Shown here: piece by piece, positions 17,484-25,342 of the stretch
How the letters are laid out: each line of letters opens with the position of its first letter
Position numbering within the stretch: the first letter of the stretch is position 1
Source of the DNA: Melioribacteraceae bacterium
GTDB lineage: Bacteria > Bacteroidota > Ignavibacteria > Ignavibacteriales > Melioribacteraceae
Assembly (NCBI GenBank): GCA_016342755.1
Contig: JAEINS010000030.1
Coordinates: 1-49,102, forward strand
Direction of reading: 5' to 3'
Length of the DNA stretch: 49,102 nucleotides
Made by a program: the position numbers and the translations under genes
The notes under the pieces: generated by a model
What the model was told of the DNA's origin: nothing
The model's input: only the letters and a program-made list of their open reading frames with translations
Database searches by the model: none

Positions 17484-19226
17484 ATGGTTGAATTAACAAT
17501 AAATAATATAACAGTGAAAGCAGAAGAAGGCATGACAATACTGGATGCTGCTAAGTCAGTCGGGATACACGTACCTACGCTCTGTCATATGAAAGACCTT
17601 TTCCCAACGGGCGCCTGTAGAATATGTGTTGTTGAGGTAGAAAATATGCGCGGCTTAATTCCTTCATGCGCATATCCTGTGGCGGAGGGGATGAAAGTAG
17701 AAACAAACTCATATAGAGTTAGAACCGCACGAAAAACTATAGTTGAATTATTAGTTGAAAACCATCCGCAAGATTGTTTAATCTGTGTAAGAAACGGTAA
17801 TTGCGAATTACAGGGACTTTCGGAACAGTATGGTTTACGGGAACATAGATATGCGGGTGAATCAAAAGACCACGCAATAGATATTTCGAGTGCATCAATG
17901 GAAAGAGATCCGGCAAAATGTATACTTTGCGGAAGATGTGTTAGAATGTGTAACGAAATTCAAAAAGTCTGCGCAATTGATTTTACAAACCGCGGATTCC
18001 AAAGTAATGTAACAACTCCTTTTAATAAAGGGATTAATGTTAGTGACTGCATACTTTGCGGACAGTGTATTTTAGTTTGTCCCACTGCGGCTCTCCGGGA
18101 AAAAAGCAATACTAAATTAGTTCAAAGCGCAATTCAGGATAAATCAAAAACTGTTGTTGTTCAGATAGCTCCGGCCATTAGAGCCAGTATTGGTGAAGAA
18201 TATGGTTTTCCAATTGGTACAGATGTAACTGGCAAACTTGTTACCGGTTTAAGAAGATTAGGTTTCAATTCTGTATTTGATACTAACTTTGCTGCCGATT
18301 TAACAATTATGGAAGAAGGCACCGAACTGATTAATAGAATTCAGAATAATAAAACACTTCCTATGTTTACAAGCTGTTGTCCTGGCTGGGTTAAGCATTT
18401 AGAACAAAACAGACCGGCTTTATTAGATCATTTATCAACGTGTAAATCGCCTCATGAAATGGAAGGAGCAGTTCTTAAATCTTATTATGCTAAGAAAATG
18501 AACATTGATCCTAAAGATTTATTTGTTGTTTCAATTATGCCGTGTACTGTTAAAAAATTCGAAGCAGTCCGTCCTGAACTAGGTGAAGAAAAAATGGCGG
18601 ATGTTGATGCTGTACTTACGACAAGAGAATTAGTAAGATATTTTAAAATGGCCGGAATTGAATTTGAAGACTTACCGGAAGGTAATTTTGATAATCCATT
18701 AGGTGAATCAACTGGTGCCGCAGTTATATTTGGTGCTTCTGGCGGTGTTATGGAAGCTGCTTTAAGAACCGCGTACTTCAAATTAACGGGTGTTGAATTA
18801 GAAAACCTTAATCTTGAAGCAATCCGCGGATTAGACGATGTAAAAGAAGCGACAATAGATATTGCTGGTTTACAGTTAAATGTAGCTGTAGTAAATGGTA
18901 TTGGAAATGTTGGTCCTATCTTGGATCAAATTGAAAATGGTACATGCAAATATCATTTTGTTGAAGTTATGACTTGTCCTGGAGGTTGTATAAACGGCGG
19001 CGGTCAGCCAATACATCATAAACCGGAAAAAGTTATTAAGAGAGTTAAGGCTTTATACGAGATAGATGGCAAAATGAAGAATAGAAGATCACATGAAAAT
19101 GAAGCTGTTAAAACTGTGTACAAAGAATTTTTTGGCGAACCTAACAGTCATAAAGCTCATGATATTCTTCATACTCATTATATAGATAGAAAAGCAATAT
19201 TAAGAGAAAATGCTAAGAAAAATTAA
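17484..19226 (+). CDS. hydA: [FeFe]-hydrogenase catalytic subunit HydA, copy 1
   Basis: Catalytic subunit of 580 residues. An N-terminal NuoG-like [2Fe-2S] site (C34, C45, C48, C62) and a His-ligated [4Fe-4S] site (H94, C98, C101, C107) are followed by two ferredoxin clusters (CILCGRCVRMC and CILCGQCILVC). The H-cluster domain has canonical motifs: L1 TSCCPGW (C298, C299), L2 MPCTVKKFE (C354) and L3 EVMTCPGGCINGGGQP (C498, C502). Active-site cysteines, including the proton-relay one, are all present, so the protein should be an active hydrogenase once matured. AGGAG precedes the ATG. The maturases are not in the window. Confidence 0.96.
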   Translation: MVELTINNITVKAEEGMTILDAAKSVGIHVPTLCHMKDLFPTGACRICVVEVENMRGLIPSCAYPVAEGMKVETNSYRVRTARKTIVELLVENHPQDCLICVRNGNCELQGLSEQYGLREHRYAGESKDHAIDISSASMERDPAKCILCGRCVRMCNEIQKVCAIDFTNRGFQSNVTTPFNKGINVSDCILCGQCILVCPTAALREKSNTKLVQSAIQDKSKTVVVQIAPAIRASIGEEYGFPIGTDVTGKLVTGLRRLGFNSVFDTNFAADLTIMEEGTELINRIQNNKTLPMFTSCCPGWVKHLEQNRPALLDHLSTCKSPHEMEGAVLKSYYAKKMNIDPKDLFVVSIMPCTVKKFEAVRPELGEEKMADVDAVLTTRELVRYFKMAGIEFEDLPEGNFDNPLGESTGAAVIFGASGGVMEAALRTAYFKLTGVELENLNLEAIRGLDDVKEATIDIAGLQLNVAVVNGIGNVGPILDQIENGTCKYHFVEVMTCPGGCINGGGQPIHHKPEKVIKRVKALYEIDGKMKNRRSHENEAVKTVYKEFFGEPNSHKAHDILHTHYIDRKAILRENAKKN

Positions 19227-19236
19227 ATTTATTTAG

Positions 19237-19258
19237 AGCGCGGATTAACCGCGCTTTT
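19237..19258 (+). terminator. Hairpin between hydA1 and the sensor kinase
   Basis: AGCGCGG and CCGCGCT form a seven-base GC-rich stem around ATTAA, followed by TTT. The T-run is short, so it may terminate only part of transcription and give the sensor kinase a lower level than the hydrogenase. Confidence 0.7.
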
Positions 19259-19281
19259 AAAATTATAAATTTGGACATTCA

Positions 19282-21270
19282 ATGAACGCTGGAATTATAA
19301 GTACAATTGAAGATAGATGTAAGAGATGTTACTCTTGCGTACGTGAATGTCCTGCAAAAGCAATAAAAGTTGTAAACGGGCAGGCAGTTGTAATTTCTGA
19401 TAGATGTATACAGTGTGGACATTGTGTGAAAGTTTGTTCTCAGAATGCAAAAGCGATACAAAGCGATATAGATAAAGTTCTATACGATATTTTACCGACT
19501 GGTAATGTTATAGCTATTATTGCTCCGGCATTTGCCGCTTCATTTCCTAATCACTGGAATAAAATACCAACGGCTTTAAGAAATCTGGGATTTTCTAAAG
19601 TTTGTGAAACTGCTTTTGGAGCTGATCTTGTAAGCCAGAAATATGCTGAGTATATTGAGCAAAATAGTGATAAAACAATTATAAGCAGTCCGTGTCCGGC
19701 TATTTACAACTTTATTGAAAAGTATTATACTGAACTGGTTCCCAATCTTGCTGAGATAGTTTCGCCAATGATTGCAATGGGAAAATATCTTAAAAAGAAT
19801 TTTGATAACGACTGCAAAGTTGTTTTTATAGGACCATGTGCCGCAAAAAAACAAGAAGCAATTGATCCGGAAGTTGAGGGATGTATTGATGCTGTTCTTA
19901 CATTTAGTGAGTTAAAAAAGATTTTCAATTTAGTTCATATAGATTTAGAGGAACTGGAAGATACTGAATTTGATGCTCCGCATGCATTTTTAGGAAAGTC
20001 ATATCCAATATCCGGCGGATTATTAAAATCATCAAATATATCAAACGATGTACTGGCAAAAGATATTCTTATTGTAGAAGGGAAGCAGAGCGTTGTAGAT
20101 ATAATTAACGAAATTGATGATAAAAAAATAAATGCTAAACTGGTTGATATTCTTTTCTGTAAAGGTTGTATAAACGGGCCGGCAATTGAAAGTGATCTTA
20201 ACTTTTATTCGCGCAGAGAAAAAGTAATAGATTTTACACTTCGTGATATAAAGAACGTTGATAAAAATGTTTGGAAAAGTGAGATTTATAATAACCGTGA
20301 TCTGGATCTGAGAAGAAAATTTACACCGGAAAACAAACGCAGACCAATGCCTTCTGAAGAAAAAATTCTGGAAATTTTAGCCCGGACTAATAAAATAACT
20401 AAAACAGACGAGTTAAATTGCGGTGCGTGCGGATACCAGACATGCAGGGAATATGCAGTGGCGTTTGCTAAAGGATTAGCGGAAGATGATATGTGTCTTC
20501 CTTACCTTATTGATAAACTTGAATCAGCAAATATAGAACTGGAATCAACACAAGAGCAGTTACAAAGTGCTGAAAAGCTTGCATCAATTGGGCAGCTTGC
20601 CGCCGGTATAGCGCATGAGTTAAATAATCCGTTAGGAACAATAATTTTATTTTCTTCAATTCTTAAAAGAGAATCTAAAAAGCGCTGCGATGAGTTGAAT
20701 TCTGATGAAGATTTAAGTCTTATTATTGAAGAAGCTAATAGATGTAAAAATATTGTTTCAAATTTACTGAATTTTGCCCGTCAGGGTAAACTTAAGATTT
20801 CAACTTTTAATATCAGTAAAGCAATTGAAACAATAATAAATACTAAAAAGATTGACTCATCTTTCAATGATATTTCAATTAACATAAACGATAAAACAAG
20901 TATTGAAATAATTGAAGGTGATAAAGATCAAATTAAACAGGTTTTAATAAATATTCTAAATAACGCGTTAGAATCTGTAGAAGAATCGGACATTAAGAAT
21001 GTAAATATAAATATTAAAAATGATGATGAATATGTAATAATTGATATTATTGATACTGGTTGCGGAATTGATCCGGAAAACATTAAGAAATTATATACAC
21101 CATTCTTCACAACTAAAAAAATTGGCAAAGGAACAGGTTTAGGTTTAGCAATTAGTTATGGAATAATTAAAATGCATAAAGGACACATTTCAGTAAAAAG
21201 CCAGAAAGGTGTTGGTACTGCGTTTACCCTTAAATTTCCTTTGCACTTAGCAAGCCAACAAATTATGTAA
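19282..21270 (+). CDS. H-cluster-domain sensor histidine kinase (sensory [FeFe]-hydrogenase-like)
   Basis: A 662-residue fusion. Residues 10-60 carry two [4Fe-4S] ferredoxin motifs. Residues about 75-315 form a divergent [FeFe]-hydrogenase domain: SSPCPA (C138), GPCAAKK (C186) and FCKGCING (C293, C296) supply all four H-cluster ligands. Proline 137 replaces the proton-relay cysteine, and the GGGQP tail of L3 is lost. Residues 380-405 are a further Fe-S module (CGACGYQTC and C405). A coiled coil leads to a HisKA/HATPase kinase: H445 in AAGIAHELNNPLG, N-box ILNNALES, G boxes DTGCGID and GTGLGLAI. There is no membrane segment. It is probably a cytoplasmic H2 or redox sensor that signals to the receiver 15 bases downstream. 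Related sensory hydrogenases linked to kinases are known, but this exact target set is inferred. Confidence 0.9.
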   Translation: MNAGIISTIEDRCKRCYSCVRECPAKAIKVVNGQAVVISDRCIQCGHCVKVCSQNAKAIQSDIDKVLYDILPTGNVIAIIAPAFAASFPNHWNKIPTALRNLGFSKVCETAFGADLVSQKYAEYIEQNSDKTIISSPCPAIYNFIEKYYTELVPNLAEIVSPMIAMGKYLKKNFDNDCKVVFIGPCAAKKQEAIDPEVEGCIDAVLTFSELKKIFNLVHIDLEELEDTEFDAPHAFLGKSYPISGGLLKSSNISNDVLAKDILIVEGKQSVVDIINEIDDKKINAKLVDILFCKGCINGPAIESDLNFYSRREKVIDFTLRDIKNVDKNVWKSEIYNNRDLDLRRKFTPENKRRPMPSEEKILEILARTNKITKTDELNCGACGYQTCREYAVAFAKGLAEDDMCLPYLIDKLESANIELESTQEQLQSAEKLASIGQLAAGIAHELNNPLGTIILFSSILKRESKKRCDELNSDEDLSLIIEEANRCKNIVSNLLNFARQGKLKISTFNISKAIETIINTKKIDSSFNDISININDKTSIEIIEGDKDQIKQVLINILNNALESVEESDIKNVNINIKNDDEYVIIDIIDTGCGIDPENIKKLYTPFFTTKKIGKGTGLGLAISYGIIKMHKGHISVKSQKGVGTAFTLKFPLHLASQQIM

Positions 21271-21285
21271 ATATAGGAGCATTTA

Positions 21286-21690
21286 ATGAACATTAGCGAA
21301 AAATATAACAAAGTATTGTTAGTAGATGATGATTTGGATTTACTTGAACAAAACAAAGTGTTGTTAGAATCAAGAGGATTTACAGTAATAACCGCTGAAT
21401 CCGGTAAACAAGGCTGGGAAACATTTAAGAAGGAATTACCAGACGCGGCTATACTTGATCTAATTATGGAAGAACATGATTCGGGCTTTATTTTATCCCA
21501 TAGAATTAAAACTCATGAGCATGGTAAAAATATTCCAGTATTTATTTTAACATCGGCTACTTATGAAACAGGATTCAAATTTTCAGTTTCAACACCCGAA
21601 GAAAAAGAGTGGATTAAATGTGATGATCTGTTAAATAAGCCGATTGTTACGGACGAAATCTTAACTAAATTAGAGAATTTTTCAAAATAA
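21286..21690 (+). CDS. Single-domain response regulator (receiver), copy 1
   Basis: A 134-residue stand-alone receiver. The acidic pocket is LLVDDD, the phospho-acceptor is the aspartate in AILDLIMEEHDSGF, the Thr/Ser switch is in ILTSA, and the conserved lysine is in NKP. There is no output domain. The insertion after the phosphorylated aspartate (EEHDSGF) is matched in the receiver at 23272. It follows the H-cluster kinase by 15 bases, the natural partner, and may pass phosphate on or bind a protein directly. Confidence 0.92.
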   Translation: MNISEKYNKVLLVDDDLDLLEQNKVLLESRGFTVITAESGKQGWETFKKELPDAAILDLIMEEHDSGFILSHRIKTHEHGKNIPVFILTSATYETGFKFSVSTPEEKEWIKCDDLLNKPIVTDEILTKLENFSK

Positions 21691-21695
21691 AAATT

Positions 21696-21720
21696 AAATG
21701 TTACATTAACTGTAACATTT
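21696..21720. promoter_or_regulatory. Candidate Rrf2 operator (site 2)
   Basis: A perfect palindrome with ten-base arms and a five-base centre; the core is TGTTACA-TTAAC-TGTAACA. It has the same half-sites and spacing as the site before the rrf2 gene at 2068. It starts the intergenic gap ahead of the second hydrogenase operon. A TATAAT at 21744-21749 would place it at about -60 to -36, an activator-like position. Confidence 0.65.
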
Positions 21721-21771
21721 AACTATATTAGAATATGTTTATTTATAATTATAAAACATTTTGGATGATAT

Positions 21772-23244
21772 GTGATTACTGATAAGCCCAGAGTATTAAT
21801 TGTTGATGATGAAAAAGGCTTAAGGTTAGGAACAAAAAGATTACTTGAAAACGAAGATTACATTGTAGAGACGGCTGAAAACGGAACAGAAGGGATAATA
21901 AAAGGTACTGAGAAAGAGTTTGATTTAGCTATAATCGATTTGAAAATGCCTGACATTGAAGGTCTGGAAGTACTAAAAGAAATCAAAAAACATAGGCCTC
22001 ACACAATATGCTTTATTGCAACAGCTTTTGCAAGCTATGATACCGCAATAGAAGCTACCAGATTAGGAGCCTACAGCTATATTCCAAAGCCATTCTCTCC
22101 GGAAGAACTTCTCTTCCAATTAGAGAAAGGGTATAAACAAAGAATATTACTCCTTGAAACCGAAAATTTAAAACGCGAACGCGAAGAACAACTTGTTGAA
22201 CTTTCCCACGAAAAAAGCAGATTAAGCGCGATAATTAACACTATTAATAACGGAGTTCTTGTTATAAACAAGACTGGTGAACTGGTATACTTTAACAATA
22301 GTGCGGTACGTTTATTTAATCTTCATGATGTTGAGATGGGCGATCTGATTTTAGAAAAACTTCCAAATGAAGTAAGTGAATTATTTAAAACACTTATTAA
22401 TGAAAGTGGAGAAAAATCATATTCAATTCAATTAGAAATTAAGCCAAATAGAGAACTGATTGTAGAGGCGTTTTTTGAAAGAATAACTGGTGAAGATGGC
22501 GATTTAAGAGGCGTAGTAATTGCCATTAGGAATATTTCTGAATTCAAAAAAATAGAGTTAGTTAGAAACCAATTTGTTTCAATGGTTGCTCACGAACTAA
22601 AAACTCCAATCTCTGCTGTGTTAGGATATTTAAGAATTATACTTGATGAAACTGTAAATATTACAGAAGAAAAAGAAGAAGAATATCAGGCAAGATCAAT
22701 AATCAGGTTAGAGGGATTATTAACTCTGGTTAATGATCTGCTAGACATTTCCCGAATGGAGCTTGGAACTAAACAAAGAGAAATAGTAGAATTAGATTTA
22801 AAAGAAGTAATTAATAATACACTTGTATTTTTAGAATTTGATTTAAAGAAGAAAGGTATTGATGTAAATAAAGATTTTGATAACGGTGATTTACTAATTA
22901 ATGCAGACAATGATGAGATAACAAGACTATTTACAAATTTATTAAGCAATGCTATTAAGTATAACAAAGAAAATGGATTGTTAAATATTATAATTGATAA
23001 ATCGAAAAATTATATAAAAACCCAGATTATTGATTCCGGCATTGGACTAAAACCGGAAGAGAAAGACAAATTATTTCAACAGTTTTTTAGAGCGAAAAAT
23101 TCTAAAACTCGTGGTATAAGCGGAACCGGATTAGGTCTCTCTATAGTAAAGCAAATTGTTGAAACATATGACGGTAAGATTGAAGTAGAAAGTGAATTTG
23201 GAAAAGGAACAACTTTTAATATTTATTTACCCATAAATAAATAA
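21772..23244 (+). CDS. Receiver-PAS-histidine kinase hybrid
   Basis: A 490-residue soluble protein. The receiver domain covers residues 1-120 (VDDEK, phospho-site D56 in IIDLKMPD, lysine in PKPF) and is followed by a coiled coil at about 125-155. A PAS domain (INNGVLVINKTGELVYFNNS) covers about 150-265. The HisKA domain has H274 in MVAHELKTPIS, and HATPase has DSGIGLKPEE and GTGLGLSIV. The GTG at 21772 is the only plausible start; the Shine-Dalgarno is poor (GGATGA). Its receiver at the front suggests that it takes phosphate or a signal from the upstream kinase and then phosphorylates the next receiver. It heads the operon containing hydrogenase 2. Confidence 0.9.
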   Translation: MITDKPRVLIVDDEKGLRLGTKRLLENEDYIVETAENGTEGIIKGTEKEFDLAIIDLKMPDIEGLEVLKEIKKHRPHTICFIATAFASYDTAIEATRLGAYSYIPKPFSPEELLFQLEKGYKQRILLLETENLKREREEQLVELSHEKSRLSAIINTINNGVLVINKTGELVYFNNSAVRLFNLHDVEMGDLILEKLPNEVSELFKTLINESGEKSYSIQLEIKPNRELIVEAFFERITGEDGDLRGVVIAIRNISEFKKIELVRNQFVSMVAHELKTPISAVLGYLRIILDETVNITEEKEEEYQARSIIRLEGLLTLVNDLLDISRMELGTKQREIVELDLKEVINNTLVFLEFDLKKKGIDVNKDFDNGDLLINADNDEITRLFTNLLSNAIKYNKENGLLNIIIDKSKNYIKTQIIDSGIGLKPEEKDKLFQQFFRAKNSKTRGISGTGLGLSIVKQIVETYDGKIEVESEFGKGTTFNIYLPINK

Positions 23245-23271
23245 CTTTATCTAACACATATTGGAGATAAT

Positions 23272-23637
23272 ATGTCACTTATCGCTATCATTGATGATGA
23301 TCCCGATATCATCGAAGCAACAAGCCTCGTTCTTAATGCAAAGGGGTACGAAGTTGTAACCGCTAATAACCCGGTTGACGGTTATACTATTATTAAAGAA
23401 AAAAAACCCGACCTTATTATTTTAGATGTAATGATGGACGAACCTGATGATGGTTTTTTCTTAGCACAAAAATTACGTCGTGAAAAAATCGACATTCCTA
23501 TCTTAATGTACACTTCAGTTTCAAAAGCAGTTGGTTTTGAATTTGGAGAAGGAGAACTGGTTCCGGTAAACGATTTTGTTGAAAAACCAATTTCGCCTGA
23601 ACAATTAGTTCAAAAAGTAGAGAACTTACTAATTTAA
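23272..23637 (+). CDS. Single-domain response regulator (receiver), copy 2
   Basis: A 121-residue receiver with IIDDDPD, phospho-site in LIILDVMMDEPDDGF, and the switch lysine in VEKPI. No output domain. The DEPDDGF insertion resembles EEHDSGF of the receiver at 21286, so the two are probably related. Gaps of 27 and 14 bases to its neighbours put it in one operon with the hybrid kinase and hydC2. Confidence 0.92.
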   Translation: MSLIAIIDDDPDIIEATSLVLNAKGYEVVTANNPVDGYTIIKEKKPDLIILDVMMDEPDDGFFLAQKLRREKIDIPILMYTSVSKAVGFEFGEGELVPVNDFVEKPISPEQLVQKVENLLI

Positions 23638-23651
23638 ATAGGAGCTGTAAT

Positions 23652-24125
23652 ATGTTAGTTGCGGAAAAAAATTCTCTGACTGAAGAAATAGAAAAAATGG
23701 TAGAAAAACATGGAGCTACCAGAGCTGCTCTTATGCCAGTTCTTCAGGATATTCAGAGAAATCATAAATATGTCTCTGAGTTTGCACAACAGGAAGTCGC
23801 ACGTTTGTTAAATATTCATCCGGTAGAAGTCTATAGTGTAATCACATTTTATTCGTTTCTTAACTCAGAACCAAGAGGAAGAAATATTGTACGTCTTTGC
23901 CAAACAATTACTTGTGATCTAATTGGCAAAGAGATTGTTGCAAAAGCAATTGAAAGAGAGTTAGGAGTAAAATTTGGTGAAACAACCAAAGATAATCGTA
24001 TAACATTAGAATTTGCAAATTGTCTTGGTATGTGTGATCAGGGTCCTGCAATGTTAGTGAATGACAAAGTATATACAAAGTTGACTCCTGAAAAAGCTGT
24101 AGAAATCTTAAATAAGGTTAAATAG
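23652..24125 (+). CDS. hydC: [FeFe]-hydrogenase subunit HydC, copy 2
   Basis: NuoE-like [2Fe-2S] subunit of 157 residues, clearly diverged from copy 1. Ligands are in LCQTITCDL (C-x4-C) and NCLGMCDQG (C-x3-C). It has the same helical N-terminus plus thioredoxin-fold layout. TAGGAGCTG precedes the ATG. The next gene starts within nine bases of its stop. Confidence 0.93.
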   Translation: MLVAEKNSLTEEIEKMVEKHGATRAALMPVLQDIQRNHKYVSEFAQQEVARLLNIHPVEVYSVITFYSFLNSEPRGRNIVRLCQTITCDLIGKEIVAKAIERELGVKFGETTKDNRITLEFANCLGMCDQGPAMLVNDKVYTKLTPEKAVEILNKVK

Positions 24126-24133
24126 GGGTGAAC

Positions 24134-25342
24134 ATGGAAAACAAAAAAATAAAAAGAGAAGGTGCTGTTATATTCTCGGAATATAAAAGAGGAGACAGCA
24201 TTAATAAATTAAAAGAAATTAGCCGGGATGATGTTTTATTCGAATTAAAAGAATCAGGATTAAAGGGAAGAGGCGGAGCCGGATTTCCAACTTCTACTAA
24301 GTGGATGTTGACTGCTGCCGCTAAATCCGACAAAAAGTATATAATTTGTAATGCTGATGAAGGTGAACCCGGTACTTTTAAAGACAGAGTTTTATTAACT
24401 GATTATCCTGAACTTGTTTTTGACGGAATGGTAGTTGGCGGTTTTACTATCGGCGCAAAAGAAGGGATAGTCTATTTACGCGGTGAATATGAGTATATGC
24501 TTGCCGATTTAGAATTGTATCTAAATAATATGCGTAAAGATAATCTGCTTGGTAATAATATTGCCGGAATAGATGGATTCAACTTTGATATTAGAATTCA
24601 GCTAGGTTCCGGTGCTTATGTTTGTGGCGAAGAAACCGCATTAATAGAATCGTTAGAAGGTCACAGAGGTGAAGCAAGAAACAGACCTCCGTTCCCGGTA
24701 AATACCGGTTTTATGGGTCATCCTACTTCTGTTAATAATGTTGAAACACTTTCTGCTGTAACTCACATTGTTCTAAAAGGCGGCAGCTGGTTTAGACAAT
24801 ATGGTACAAATAAATCAACTGGCTCAAAGCTTTTTTCAGTTTCGGGTGATTGCGAAAAACCCGGAGTTTATGAATTACCATGGGGAACAACAATTTCAGA
24901 ATTATTAGAAAAAGTTGAAGCAAAAGATACTAAAGCTGTTCAAGTTGGCGGTGCCTCTGGTATTTGCTTAAACAAAGAACAATTTTCAAGAACTCTTGGT
25001 TATGAAGATATAGCTACAGGCGGTTCAATAATAGTTTTCAATAAAGATAGAGATATGATTCATGTATTGAAAAACTTTATGGAATTTTTTGTGGAAGAAT
25101 CCTGCGGACAATGTACTCCTTGCAGAATTGGAAACACCAAATTATTAGAAGGTGTTGAAATGATAGAAAAAGGAGAATTTACCTTTAGATATATAAATGA
25201 GCTAAAAGAGCTTGGCAAAACAATGCAGGTGGCTTCAAAATGCGGACTTGGACAATCCAGTCCAAATTCATTCATTTCAATTTTAAATAATTTTAGCGAA
25301 GAAATTTTTAATCAGGGTAACGGAGGTACTAATGGAAAATAA
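24134..25342 (+). CDS. hydB: [FeFe]-hydrogenase subunit HydB, short form
   Basis: NuoF-like flavoprotein of about 402 residues. It has the NADH/FMN loop GRGGAGFPTSTKW, CNADEGEPGTFKDR, GAYVCGEETALIESLEG and the [4Fe-4S] site ESCGQCTPCRIG plus CGLGQSSPN. Unlike copy 1 it has no thioredoxin-like N-terminal domain and no C-terminal ferredoxin clusters; it ends soon after the CGLGQ motif. It therefore looks like a plain NADH-oxidising module rather than a bifurcating one. I chose ATG 24134 over GTG 24128 because AGGGG at 24124-24128 is then correctly spaced. Its end overlaps hydA2 by 11 bases. Confidence 0.92.
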   Translation: MENKKIKREGAVIFSEYKRGDSINKLKEISRDDVLFELKESGLKGRGGAGFPTSTKWMLTAAAKSDKKYIICNADEGEPGTFKDRVLLTDYPELVFDGMVVGGFTIGAKEGIVYLRGEYEYMLADLELYLNNMRKDNLLGNNIAGIDGFNFDIRIQLGSGAYVCGEETALIESLEGHRGEARNRPPFPVNTGFMGHPTSVNNVETLSAVTHIVLKGGSWFRQYGTNKSTGSKLFSVSGDCEKPGVYELPWGTTISELLEKVEAKDTKAVQVGGASGICLNKEQFSRTLGYEDIATGGSIIVFNKDRDMIHVLKNFMEFFVEESCGQCTPCRIGNTKLLEGVEMIEKGEFTFRYINELKELGKTMQVASKCGLGQSSPNSFISILNNFSEEIFNQGNGGTNGK

